From Alkalicoccus urumqiensis (GTDB taxonomy: Bacteria; Bacillota; Bacilli; Bacillales; Salisediminibacteriaceae), in NCBI RefSeq assembly GCF_002993335.1, contig NZ_PVNS01000009.1:62001-126000 (forward strand): 64,000 nt of DNA, read 5' to 3'. Below, piece after piece: positions 56,326-64,000 of the stretch; within the stretch, counting starts at the first letter, position 1, and every line of letters begins with the position of its first letter. Both the position numbers and the translations under genes were made by a program. The notes under the pieces were generated by a model. It was not told the origin of the DNA, did not search any database, and saw only the letters and a list, made by a program, of their open reading frames with translations.

Positions 56326-57308
56326 TACTCCTCCTCTGCTGCTTTACGGATCATTGGAATGACGTTTTCCTGATGCATGGTTACGGCCTGTCTGACAGCA
56401 CTGAAAAAGGCGTGACCGTCCGACGAACCGTGTGCCTTAATGACCGGTGCCTGCAGTCCGAACAGACCGGCGCCGCCGTATTCTGCATAATCAAGCTTTG
56501 AACGGACATTTTTAAACGCCGGTTTTAAAACGCCTGCAGCCAGCTTATTCTTCAGCGAGGAAGTCAGTTCCTTCCGAAGAATCTGGAACAGGGAAAGCGC
56601 CGTTCCTTCGATCGTCTTCAGCACCAGATTTCCGGAAAAGCCATCGGTGACGACGATATCTGCTCTGCCTTCCAAAAGTTCTCTGCCTTCAATATTACCG
56701 ATAAAGTGGATATCCGCCTGTTCCAGGCCGTCGAATGCTTCTTTAACAAGCTCCGTGCCTTTCCCTCCCTCTGCTCCAACGTTCAGCAGAGCGACTCGCG
56801 GCTTTTCAATCCCCCGCACGCGATTCATATATACTGATCCCATTTCAGCATACTGCACGAGGTGGGACGCTTTCGCTTCCATGTTGGCTCCGACGTCAAG
56901 AAGGAGGAAGCCACCGCCGTCAAGCGTCGGCAGCATCGGTGCAAGTGCAGGCCGCTCAATCCCGGGAATTCTGCCTACGATAAGAAGGCCGGCTGTCATC
57001 AGAGCACCAGTATTTCCTGCTGATATACATGCATCTGCTTCCTTATCTTTCACCATTTGAACGGCTTTAACCATCGATGCTTCTTTTTTCCTGCGTACAG
57101 CTTTCACCGGTGCATCATCTGATTCTATCTTTTCTGTTGTATGTACGATCCGGACGCGGCTGCTTTCAAGCCAGTCCTCCTTCATCTGCGATTCATCGCC
57201 TACTAAAATAAGCTCCAGATCCGGAAATGCATCATGTGCACTCCGGCAGCCATCGAGCGCACTCTGCGGCGCATTGTCACCGCCCATCACATCTACTGCC
57301 AGTTTCAT
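56325..57308 (-). CDS. plsX: Phosphate acyltransferase PlsX
   Basis: The 327-aa protein begins [20 protein letters not shown] and includes [20 protein letters not shown] and [20 protein letters not shown], the PlsX phosphotransacetylase-like fold. It makes acyl-phosphate from acyl-ACP for PlsY, and can turn acyl-phosphate made by FakAB back to acyl-ACP. It overlaps fapR and fabD. The co-location with fakA-degV links uptake and synthesis of fatty acids. Confidence 0.97.
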   Translation of the reverse strand: MKLAVDVMGGDNAPQSALDGCRSAHDAFPDLELILVGDESQMKEDWLESSRVRIVHTTEKIESDDAPVKAVRRKKEASMVKAVQMVKDKEADACISAGNTGALMTAGLLIVGRIPGIERPALAPMLPTLDGGGFLLLDVGANMEAKASHLVQYAEMGSVYMNRVRGIEKPRVALLNVGAEGGKGTELVKEAFDGLEQADIHFIGNIEGRELLEGRADIVVTDGFSGNLVLKTIEGTALSLFQILRKELTSSLKNKLAAGVLKPAFKNVRSKLDYAEYGGAGLFGLQAPVIKAHGSSDGHAFFSAVRQAVTMHQENVIPMIRKAAEEE

Positions 57309-57880
57309 GATAGCTCCCCCTTCTCCACCTGGTCTTCGCGGAACATATGAAACGAACCGCTGAAAACGAGTTTCTGTCCGACAAAACTTTCGACATTTAC
57401 ATGCGTCCTGTTCTGCGCTGCCTTATTGACGCGGGCTTTTGCAATGACACGGTCTCCTGCATATACCTGCCGTTTAAACGAGACTTCCGCTTCTGTCGTA
57501 AGTGCCAGTTCATCATCAATCACCGCTACAGCGAGAGAGTTCGCCTGTGCAAATAGATGGTGGCCTCTGGCAATATGATTTCTTGAAAAAGCATGCTCTT
57601 CTTTAATATCAAGAATTGATATCGCATAGGAATCCAGCTCCAGATCAACGATATCCCCGATCACTTCCTCTTCCGGGAGTGCCTTCACTGGATCATACTG
57701 CTTCTGGGCCACGTCTTTAATCCGTTCCCGCACTTCCGGTATATTCATCTCCAGACGATCGAGACGGATCGTCTGCACGCTCACATCAAAAAATGAAGCG
57801 AGCGCATCATCTGTTATGAATGGATCTTCTTCAATTTTTTCCCGGAGTTTCGGCTGCCGCTGCCGTTTATTCCATTTCAT
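57305..57880 (-). CDS. fapR: Fatty acid and phospholipid repressor FapR
   Basis: The 191-aa protein has an N-terminal helix-turn-helix ([20 protein letters not shown] then [18 protein letters not shown]) and a C-terminal hotdog domain (about residues 70-185; [20 protein letters not shown]) that binds malonyl-CoA, its inducer. It represses the fap regulon. Its own promoter carries a FapR box over the start point, so it should autoregulate the operon. Length agrees with B. subtilis (188 aa). Confidence 0.97.
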   Translation of the reverse strand: MKWNKRQRQPKLREKIEEDPFITDDALASFFDVSVQTIRLDRLEMNIPEVRERIKDVAQKQYDPVKALPEEEVIGDIVDLELDSYAISILDIKEEHAFSRNHIARGHHLFAQANSLAVAVIDDELALTTEAEVSFKRQVYAGDRVIAKARVNKAAQNRTHVNVESFVGQKLVFSGSFHMFREDQVEKGELS

Positions 57881-57898
57881 CGTATCACTTCCATGATC

Positions 57899-57915
57899 AT
57901 AGGACTAGGTACTAA
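57899..57915 (-). promoter_or_regulatory. FapR operator
   Basis: On the minus strand TTAGTACCTAGTCCTAT matches the consensus TTAGTACCTGATACTAA at 13 of 17 bases, with the first nine perfect. It lies four bases past the -10 of the fapR promoter. Confidence 0.82.
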
Positions 57916-57919
57916 TTGT

Positions 57920-57948
57920 AGTATATAGAACGGAGCACCGCCTGTCAA
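57920..57948 (-). promoter_or_regulatory. sigma-A promoter of fapR-plsX-fabD-fabG-acpP
   Basis: On the minus strand a perfect -35 TTGACA (57943-57948), a 17-base spacer and a -10 TATACT (57920-57925) lie immediately past the recG stop. Confidence 0.9.
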
Positions 57949-57957
57949 AGCGGCACT

Positions 57958-60012
57958 CTAGTCCATTCTATCTGCATCAAAGACGCCTTCCTTCTCAAGC
58001 ATCTGCCGGAGACCGCGATAAGAGGAATCTTTCCAGAAAGCATCGGATTCCACAAGCTTAACGGCATCCTGACGCGCCGTTTCAAGCGCTTTAAAATCTT
58101 CCGCAATGTCCGCTACTTTCAGCTCAGGCAGCCCGCTCTGCTTGACCCCGAAAAAATCACCCGGGCCCCGGAGCTCCAGATCGCGCTGGGATAATTCAAA
58201 CCCATCATTCGTTTCTGTCATAATGCTCATCCGCTCTTTACCATTGTCGGATTTTGGATCAGCGAGCAGAATGCAGTACGCCTGATCACTTCCGCGGCCG
58301 ACACGTCCCCGGAGCTGATGAAGCTGGGCAAGACCGAACCGGTTGGCATCATAAATAACCATCAGTGTTGCATTCGGTACGTTGACGCCGACTTCCACCA
58401 CGGTAGTGGAAACCAGTACTTGAACGCTGTTTTCTGCAAACTGCTGCATCACTTCTTCTTTGTCCTGTGCAGGAAGCCTTCCGTGCATCAGTCCGGCTTT
58501 CAATTCAGGAAGCGCCTCCTGGATCTGGGTGTGGAGGTCGATGGCATTCTGCACATCAAGCACGTCAGATTCTTCAATTAATGGACAGATTACGTATGTC
58601 TGGTGCCCGGCCTCCGCCTGTCTGCGGATAAATCCAAGAACTCTCGGCATCATATCCGGCTTTACCCAATACGTTTCCACCGGCTTTCTTCCGGCGGGCA
58701 TTTCGTCAATAGTCGAGACATCCATGTCGCCGAAAGCCGTGATGGCAAGCGTCCTTGGAATAGGCGTGGCTGTCATAAACAAAACATCCGGCTGAAGCCC
58801 TTTTTCCCGGAGTACTCTGCGCTGCTGCACACCGAACCGGTGCTGCTCATCTGTTATCACGAGACCGAGACGGTGAAAATCCACCCCTTCCTGAATAAGC
58901 GCGTGGGTGCCGATAATAATGTCGATCTCACCGGCAGCGAGCTTTTCAAGCGTTTCCCGTTTGGCTTTCGTTTTAGATGAACCTGATAAATGAGCGGTGC
59001 GGATACCGCTGTTCTCAAATAATTCTGCAAGCGACTGGGCATGCTGCTCAGCGAGGATTTCAGTCGGGACCATCAGCGCCCCCTGATATCCGGAACGAAC
59101 AGCAGCGAGCAGTGCTGCTGCCGCTACAATCGTCTTACCCGACCCGACGTCTCCCTGCAGCAGCCGGTTCATGCGGTACGGACTTTTCATATCTTCTGTA
59201 ATTTCGTGGAGCACTCTTTCCTGTGCAGAGGTAAGTGGAAAAGGAAGTTTGTTTATAAATTGTACCAATTCAGATGGATCCCACACTTTTTCCGTTCCGC
59301 TGTCCGCTTCCCTCTGCGTCTTTCTGAAAATCTGCATTTTCAGCTGGAAGACGAGAAGTTCTTCATATACCATCCGTCTGCGCGCCTGTTCAAATAAATC
59401 CATATCATGAGGGAAATGAAGGTGGTAGCAGGCTTTTGAGCGTTCCATCAGCTTGTATTTTTTCAACGCCGGATCCGGCAGTATTTCCTGAATATCTTCC
59501 TGGAAATCCTGAAATACGCGGGCGATCCACTTTTTCAATGATGCGAGCTTAATGCCGCTTTTCAGCGGATATACCGGTTCAATTTCTCCATCGTCCGCAG
59601 GCTGTTTTAAAACAGCTCCCTGCACCATCAGGCGGTGTCTGTCAAATTTACCGTGAAAAGTGACGTAATCACCTGGCTGGATCTGACGTTTTAAAAATGC
59701 CTGATTAAAAAAAACAGCCTGTACGAGGACGTTGTCAACAAGGACGCGGATGGTCAGGCGCGATTTTTTCGGACCGTAAAAGCGGAGTTCCGGCTGACTG
59801 TGGACGGCTCCCTGCAGCGTGACTTTCTCTTCATGCTCCACTTCGTGAATATTCCGGACAGCGAAATCATCATAGCGGAAAGGAAAATAGAAGATTAAAT
59901 CGTGGATCGTATAAATGCCGAGATCAGCGAGCTGTTCCACGGCTCTCGGTCCGACTCCCTGCACCGATGACACAGGCTGGGTCAGCACGTCAGCGTACCC
60001 CGTTTCCAGCAC
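57958..60012 (-). CDS. recG: ATP-dependent DNA helicase RecG
   Basis: With GTG at 60012 the product is 684 aa. It has the wedge domain (SSVQGVGPRAVEQLADLGIY; FPFRYDDFAVRNIHEVEHEE) and helicase motifs GDVGSGKTIVAAAALLAA, TDEQHRFGVQQR, LFMTATPIPRTLAI and HQLRGRVGRGSDQAYCILL. It remodels stalled forks. The GTG follows AAGGAGG by about ten bases and overlaps sdaAA by 23 bases; the longest frame would overlap by 143 and is rejected. Confidence 0.96.
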   Translation of the reverse strand: MLETGYADVLTQPVSSVQGVGPRAVEQLADLGIYTIHDLIFYFPFRYDDFAVRNIHEVEHEEKVTLQGAVHSQPELRFYGPKKSRLTIRVLVDNVLVQAVFFNQAFLKRQIQPGDYVTFHGKFDRHRLMVQGAVLKQPADDGEIEPVYPLKSGIKLASLKKWIARVFQDFQEDIQEILPDPALKKYKLMERSKACYHLHFPHDMDLFEQARRRMVYEELLVFQLKMQIFRKTQREADSGTEKVWDPSELVQFINKLPFPLTSAQERVLHEITEDMKSPYRMNRLLQGDVGSGKTIVAAAALLAAVRSGYQGALMVPTEILAEQHAQSLAELFENSGIRTAHLSGSSKTKAKRETLEKLAAGEIDIIIGTHALIQEGVDFHRLGLVITDEQHRFGVQQRRVLREKGLQPDVLFMTATPIPRTLAITAFGDMDVSTIDEMPAGRKPVETYWVKPDMMPRVLGFIRRQAEAGHQTYVICPLIEESDVLDVQNAIDLHTQIQEALPELKAGLMHGRLPAQDKEEVMQQFAENSVQVLVSTTVVEVGVNVPNATLMVIYDANRFGLAQLHQLRGRVGRGSDQAYCILLADPKSDNGKERMSIMTETNDGFELSQRDLELRGPGDFFGVKQSGLPELKVADIAEDFKALETARQDAVKLVESDAFWKDSSYRGLRQMLEKEGVFDADRMD

Positions 60013-60877
60013 CGAAAAGCTCCTCCTTCCACCTGCGGCCGGTAGGAGTTGCTGCCAGTCCGCCTTCGCCGGTTTCCCGGAGAGAAGTAGGCATATTCTG
60101 GCCGATACGGTACATCGCATCAATAACTTCATCGCATGGGATCCGGCTTTCTATCCCTGCAAGTGCCATATCCGCAGCAAGAAGTGCCTGAGCAGTGCCG
60201 CCTGCATTCCGCTTCACGCAGGGAACTTCGACAAGGCCGGCCACCGGATCGCAGACGAGACCGAGCATATTTTTCAGCGTCATTGCCATCGCCTGTGCCG
60301 ACTGCCTCGGCGTACCTCCAGCCATTTCAACAATCGCTGCGGATGCCATTCCGGCCGCAGAGCCGACTTCGGCCTGACAGCCGCCGGCCGCACCGGAAAT
60401 AACCGCATTGTTGGCAACAACGAAGCCGAAAGCTCCGCTGACAAAGAGAAACCGGATCATCGCTTCCCGGTCAGGGTTCAGCTTTTCTTTCACTGCGAAC
60501 AACGTACCCGGTACTACTCCGGATGCTCCAGCGGTAGGCGTGGCACAGATCGTTCCCATCGCTGCGTTCACTTCATTCACAGCCATTGCTTTTGCTGCCG
60601 CATCAAGCATCGTATCGCCGGACAGCGGCTCCCGGATCATCCGGTATTCATGAAGCTTTTTCCCATCGCCGCCGGTAAGTCCTGTAACAGACTGAACCGT
60701 GTCGAGAATCCCCCGTTCCACCGCGCGTTCCATTACAGATAAATTCCGCTCCATCTGTTCCATGACGGATTCTCTCGTTTTATTCTGCGCCTCCATTTCC
60801 TGAAGGATCATCACTTCAGAAATTGGAATTCCTTCTTTTTCTGCTTTCTGCACCAGCTCTTCAGCATTTCGAAACAT
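59990..60877 (-). CDS. sdaAA: L-serine dehydratase, alpha subunit
   Basis: The 295-aa protein has the iron-sulfur dehydratase pattern: TICATPTAGASGVVPGTLFA, AAGGCQAEVGSAAGMASAAI and LVCDPVAGLVEVPCVKRNAG, with the Cys residues that hold the [4Fe-4S] cluster. With SdaAB it turns L-serine into pyruvate and ammonia. It follows sdaAB by 17 bases. Its end overlaps the recG start. Confidence 0.97.
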   Translation of the reverse strand: MFRNAEELVQKAEKEGIPISEVMILQEMEAQNKTRESVMEQMERNLSVMERAVERGILDTVQSVTGLTGGDGKKLHEYRMIREPLSGDTMLDAAAKAMAVNEVNAAMGTICATPTAGASGVVPGTLFAVKEKLNPDREAMIRFLFVSGAFGFVVANNAVISGAAGGCQAEVGSAAGMASAAIVEMAGGTPRQSAQAMAMTLKNMLGLVCDPVAGLVEVPCVKRNAGGTAQALLAADMALAGIESRIPCDEVIDAMYRIGQNMPTSLRETGEGGLAATPTGRRWKEELFGAGNGVR

Positions 60878-60894
60878 GCGTCATTCCTCCTCCC

Positions 60895-61563
60895 CTATTC
60901 GTGTATTTTCGTTACCTGTCGGCACTGCGGCACCTGTTCCATTTTCTGAATGAGTCCGGCCGAGACATTCTGGTCCACCTCAATAACCATAAGCGCCTCT
61001 TTGCCTTTTTCTTTCCGGGATACCTGCATCTGACCGATATTGACTTCTGCATCTGCAAGAATATCTGCTACAGCAGCTACAGCTCCGTACCGGTCTTCAT
61101 GTACAATCAAAAGCGCCGGGTGGTTGCCGCTGAGATGCAGGTCGAAACCATTCCATTTCGTAATATCCACTTTGCCTCCGCCGATGGAAATGCCTTCAAG
61201 CGTCATTGTTTCTTCACCCTCAGACAGCTCAATCATCACCGTGTTCGGGTGCAGAGACACTTCGTCTTCTTCAATAAATTCGTACTGGAGCCCTTCCTTG
61301 TCCGCCTCCTGACGGGAAGTGCGGATACGCTCATCGCTGGTATCAAAACCGAGGACCCCTCCAAGAAGCGCTGCATCGGTTCCATGACCTCTGTATGTTT
61401 TGGCAAATGAGCCGTACAGATGGAACACTGCTCTGGACGGGCTCCGCCGGAACATCTGCCTGGCTACGAGACCGATTCGTGCAGCTCCTGCAGTATGAGA
61501 GCTGGAAGGTCCGATCATAACCGGACCGATAATATCAAACACGCTGCGGTATTTCATTTTCAT
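60895..61563 (-). CDS. sdaAB: L-serine dehydratase, beta subunit
   Basis: The 222-aa protein begins with SVFDIIGPVMIGPSSSHTAG, the SDH_beta signature, and ends with an ACT domain (about residues 148-222; HPALLIVHEDRYGAVAAVAD) that may bind serine. GAGGAG precedes the ATG by six bases. It is the first gene past the repeat region, so its promoter should lie in 61564-61700, where only a TACACT -10-like element was seen. Confidence 0.96.
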   Translation of the reverse strand: MKMKYRSVFDIIGPVMIGPSSSHTAGAARIGLVARQMFRRSPSRAVFHLYGSFAKTYRGHGTDAALLGGVLGFDTSDERIRTSRQEADKEGLQYEFIEEDEVSLHPNTVMIELSEGEETMTLEGISIGGGKVDITKWNGFDLHLSGNHPALLIVHEDRYGAVAAVADILADAEVNIGQMQVSRKEKGKEALMVIEVDQNVSAGLIQKMEQVPQCRQVTKIHE

Positions 61564-61767
61564 GCTCCTCTCCTCTTCAGGTACCTGGTTATTGCTGATG
61601 AAATAACTCCCTTGTTATCTACTGTCAGTGTAGCAGAGAACGCCCGTTCCTTCCAGATGCAATGTGTTCACTGAAAAGATTGTTCTTTCTATGTATACAT
61701 CACGGAAAACACGCCGTTCTAAGCAGCATGCCGGTGCTTCCGGCTTAAAAGTACGCTTCTACCGAAC

Positions 61768-61887
61768 AGCGGAGAAGCTCCATCAACAGAAACAATCGGT
61801 ACACGGAACAGAACGCTGAAATGCTATAACCCTTGGCATCCCTGCCCGGAAGAGGCTTCAGGCTTTATACATTTTTACTCCATAAAA
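61768..61887. repeat. Outer direct repeat, copy A
   Basis: This 120-base segment matches 62750-62869 with no gaps and 12 hand-counted differences (about 90%). It includes GAAATGCTATAACCCTT and CTTTATACATTTTTACTCCA. Orientation is the same in both copies. Confidence 0.9.
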
Positions 61888-61989
61888 TAACCCAGGCAGA
61901 AACCGCCTGACCTTAAAAAAGGGAGGTCTGTTGAACAGGTTCCCGCTTCCTGCCTGCACCTGCAGCCGTTCGCGTTCCGGAGGGAATCT

Positions 61990-62210
61990 GAAAAGCGGAA
62001 GCGCCCTGCTTACGAGCGACCAGTCCTGGAAGCCCTGCCGACGAAAGCTGATCTTCGCTTTCGTCGGCAGGGGTGAAGGAACCTCGAGCGAGTGGGTGCT
62101 GCAGCTGGACAATACTTCGATTGAAGAAGCACGGCTTCGCGCGGCCGCGCCGCATGGCAGAAAATCGCTGCCCTGCGGCTTAAACCAAAGGCCGGCTCCG
62201 CTCGTGCTTT
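61990..62210. repeat. Inner structured repeat, copy 1
   Basis: This 221-base segment matches 62471-62691 without gaps at about 93% (16 hand-counted differences). It starts GAAAAGCGGAAGCGCC. A 16-bp perfect hairpin is formed by 62033-62048 and 62057-62072, inside a closing stem 62000-62006 with 62094-62100. It later holds the palindrome GCGCGGCCGCGC. It may be a mobile or RNA element. Confidence 0.9.
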
Positions 62211-62470
62211 CAACCGCTTGACGCGGCGTGGATTTTCGCCTCGTTCGGATCCTCCCGGAGTCGACGGCCTCCGGTTTCGGCAGGTAGAAAGAAAACGCTT
62301 GTTAGAAGCGGTACCTTCTGTATAGAAACTGCTTCCATCCAGTTCCGGAGTAAGGGTCATTATTGCCTTACGCATTTCGTTCCTGCTACGGAGCCTCTGT
62401 ATTTCGTCTCTATTTTACTACGCTTCGGAGCGTTCGGCAGGGACGCCGGTGGAATTAAGCGCAGTCGCCC

Positions 62471-62691
62471 GAAAAGCGGAAGCGCCCTGGTCACGAGCGA
62501 CCAGTCCTGGAGGCCCTGCCGAAGAAAGCTGCTCTTTGCTTTCTTCGGCAGGGGTGAAGGAACCTCGAGCGAGTGGGCGCTGCAGCTGGACAATGCTTCG
62601 ATTGAAGAAGCATGGCTCCGCGCGGCCGCGCCGCATGGCAGAAGATCACTGCCCGGCGGCTCAAACCAAAGGCCGGCTCCGCTCATGCTTT
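62471..62691. repeat. Inner structured repeat, copy 2
   Basis: The second copy, 481 bases to the right of the first. Its 16-bp hairpin (62514-62529 with 62538-62553) is perfect again although both partners of one pair have changed (A-T here, C-G in copy 1). A small hairpin CTGGTC/GACCAG (62487-62492, 62499-62504) is perfect here but broken in copy 1. The closing stem is fully Watson-Crick. Confidence 0.9.
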
Positions 62692-62749
62692 GCAGCCGTG
62701 CAAACAGCGCCCGGCTGGAAGACAAGCCCACGGCAAGCTTCTGCCGGGT

Positions 62750-62869
62750 AGCGGAGAAGCTTTATCAACAGAAACAAACGGTAAATGTAACAGAACACTG
62801 AAATGCTATAACCCTTAGCATCCCTTCTCGGAAGAGGCTTCAGACTTTATACATTTTTACTCCACAAAA
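62750..62869. repeat. Outer direct repeat, copy B
   Basis: Second copy of 61768-61887, 982 bases away. Its right end runs into the A-rich tract of the degV terminator. Confidence 0.9.
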
Positions 62870-62899
62870 AAACTGCTGCCTCCGGCTTGGAGGCAGCAG
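62866..62899 (-). terminator. Terminator after fakA-degV
   Basis: A perfect 11-bp GC-rich stem (62873-62883 with 62889-62899), 5-base loop, followed on the minus strand by seven T (62866-62872). It lies about 40 bases past the degV stop. Confidence 0.95.
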
Positions 62900-62941
62900 C
62901 TCAGTGTAACCAGTTGGTTTGAATTCAGGACGTTCGTCTGC

Positions 62942-63805
62942 TCAGTTTTTACGGGCTGCGGGCGCAACGCTGATCGATACCGTTCCCGGACCGACATGGG
63001 TTCCGATGACCGGACCGATATCGGTGATCACTTCCTGCTGGACATCGAACGATTCTTTCATCCGGTCCATGAATGCGGATGCTTCTGCAGGTGCCTGAGC
63101 ATGAGAAATCCCTACGTGCACAGGTCTTCCATTAAACCGGTTCCGAAATTCAGATACGATCTTCTCTGCAGCTTTCCTGCTTCCGCGGACTTTTTCAAAC
63201 GGATATACTTCCCCCGCTTCATTAAGCGAGAGGATCGGCTTTATTTTCAGAAGCGATCCGACGAGCGCAGAAGCTTTGCCGATACGCCCGTTTTTCTGCA
63301 GATATTCAAGTGTATCAACCATGAAAAAGACCGTTGTATCTTCAAGCATTTCATCGATCCGCTGCCGGATGGATTCAAGCGATTCTCCCTGCGCCGCCAT
63401 TCGCGCAGCTTCTGCTGCGATAATACCGATCGCGTAGGAAGCGCGGCGGGAATCAATTACCTCGACCGGCACGCTGTCTCCCAGTGTCTGCTGTGCAATA
63501 TAGGCAGACTGATACGTACCGCTCAGCTTGGAGGATAGGTGAATGGAAAGTATCTGTTCGACACCGTCTTCATTCAGTTCCTGATACACTTCTTCAAACT
63601 GTCCCGGAGTAGGCTGGGAAGTAGTAGGGATGGTCTCAGAAGCGGAGAGCTTCTCGTAAAACTGGGAGGAAGTAAGGTCCACTCCATCCTCGTACGTATC
63701 CTCACCGAAATGTACTTTCAGTGGTACTACCTTAATACCGAGTTCGTTTGCGAGCGCTTCAGGAATATCTGCTGTTGAATCTGTTACGATCACGATCCTG
63801 CCCAT
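62942..63805 (-). CDS. DegV-family fatty-acid-binding protein (FakB type)
   Basis: The 287-aa product begins MGRIVIVTDSTADIPEALAN and has the lipid-binding motifs TTSQPTPGQFEEVYQEL and ILSIHLSSKLSGTYQSAYIA, and a C-terminal part with HVGPGTVSISVAPAARKN. FakB proteins hold a fatty acid while FakA phosphorylates it. ATG at 63805 is chosen, eight bases past AAGGAG; a GTG nine bases upstream is too close to that site. It directly follows fakA, so it likely is FakA's partner. Confidence 0.92.
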   Translation of the reverse strand: MGRIVIVTDSTADIPEALANELGIKVVPLKVHFGEDTYEDGVDLTSSQFYEKLSASETIPTTSQPTPGQFEEVYQELNEDGVEQILSIHLSSKLSGTYQSAYIAQQTLGDSVPVEVIDSRRASYAIGIIAAEAARMAAQGESLESIRQRIDEMLEDTTVFFMVDTLEYLQKNGRIGKASALVGSLLKIKPILSLNEAGEVYPFEKVRGSRKAAEKIVSEFRNRFNGRPVHVGISHAQAPAEASAFMDRMKESFDVQQEVITDIGPVIGTHVGPGTVSISVAPAARKN

Positions 63806-63817
63806 ACCATTCACTCC

Positions 63818-64000
63818 TTATTCTACGGAAATAATATACGAATAAAGCGGCTGACTGCCTTCATGCACTTCCACTTCTACTTCAGGAAACTTCTCTTCTA
63901 CAAAGGATGCCAGTGCATCTGCTTCTTCTGCCGTCCGGTCTTCCCCGTAAATCAGCGTAACGATTTCCGATTCCCCGTCGACCAGTTCCTGCAGAAGGTT
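63818..64000 (-). CDS. fakA: Fatty acid kinase FakA (YloV), C-terminal end
   Basis: Only the last 60 codons are in the window; the gene continues past the right edge. The translated end has EIVTLIYGEDRTAEEADALA, FVEEKFPEVEVEVHEGSQPL and YSYIISVE before TAA, matching the C-terminal domain of FakA/YloV, which docks FakB. FakA phosphorylates FakB-bound fatty acids. The stop lies 12 bases before the degV ATG. The truncation is only due to the window. Confidence 0.92.
   Translation of the reverse strand, partial: NLLQELVDGESEIVTLIYGEDRTAEEADALASFVEEKFPEVEVEVHEGSQPLYSYIISVE

Larger units (their letters stand above)
61564..62872. other. Gene-free repeat region between degV and sdaAB
   Basis: This stretch of about 1.3 kb has no supported gene. 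It contains an outer pair of direct repeats (61768-61887, 62750-62869) and an inner pair of structured repeats (61990-62210, 62471-62691). Short frames in it, many Arg/Gly/Ser/Pro-rich, are all readings of the repeats in both strands. In B. subtilis fakA and sdaAB are adjacent, so this looks like added DNA. Confidence 0.75.

Noticed and set aside
60013-60132. N-terminal extension of recG
   Set aside because: It would overlap sdaAA by 143 bases, and the GTG at 60012 has a strong ribosome site and fits the family length.
61858-62751. Several 70-120 codon frames on both strands in the repeat region
   Set aside because: They are readings of the repeated units in several frames, have low-complexity Arg/Ser/Gly/Pro content, no ribosome site with a suitable start and no known domain.
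1-64000. CRISPR array, tRNA, rRNA, prophage or transposase genes
   Set aside because: No regularly spaced short repeats, no tRNA or rRNA sequence and no transposase or phage frames were seen.

Overview
The window is a 64-kb stretch of a Bacillota chromosome, order Bacillales. The gene order matches the Bacillus subtilis fakA-recG-fapR-smc-ffh-sucCD-codY-fla/che-rpsB region almost gene for gene. Proteins are rich in Asp and Glu, including an acidic insert in the hook protein, which is compatible with a halophilic or alkaliphilic Bacillaceae; that is inference and the genus was not determined. Nearly everything is on the minus strand, so transcription runs from high to low coordinates. The only plus-strand genes are a yfkK-like/kapB-like pair at 52.7-53.4 kb.

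In transcription order: (1) 64.0-62.9 kb, the end of fakA and a DegV/FakB-type fatty-acid-binding gene, closed by a strong terminator. (2) 62.87-61.56 kb, a gene-free region built of two nested pairs of direct repeats; the inner pair folds into a conserved structure with compensatory changes and is the least explained DNA here. (3) 61.6-58.0 kb, sdaAB-sdaAA-recG. (4) 57.95-54.3 kb, the phospholipid and fatty-acid operon fapR-plsX-fabD-fabG-acpP, with a sigma-A promoter and an overlapping FapR operator. (5) 54.3-46.3 kb, rnc, the plus-strand pair, then smc-ftsY-ylxM-ffh. (6) 46.1-41.0 kb, rpsP-khpA-ylqD-rimM-trmD-rplS-lepB-rbgA-rnhB. (7) 41-36.7 kb, a FliK-like/FlhB-C-terminus-like pair (ylqG, ylqH) and sucCD. 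(8) 36.4-29.4 kb, dprA, topA, xerC, hslVU, codY; trmFO, expected between topA and xerC, is missing. (9) 29.1-0.4 kb, the fla/che operon: flgBC, fliEFGHIJ, a MotE/YlxF-like gene, fliK, flgD, a TIGR02530-type gene, flgE, swrD, fliL, fliM, fliY, cheY, fliO/Z, fliPQR, flhBAFG, cheBAWCD, a small membrane protein, sigD, a FapA/DUF342 gene and a swrB-like gene. (10) The start of rpsB at the left edge, with its own promoter.

The operon supplies basal body, hook, type III export gate and ATPase, switch complex, a Bacillus-type adaptation system (CheB, CheC, CheD, CheW, CheA, CheY, FliY) and sigma-D for late genes. Many neighbouring reading frames overlap by ATGA, which implies translational coupling. 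Several starts were moved downstream from the longest frame to fit ribosome binding sites. All assignments come from reading the sequence and family knowledge; no database search was run.
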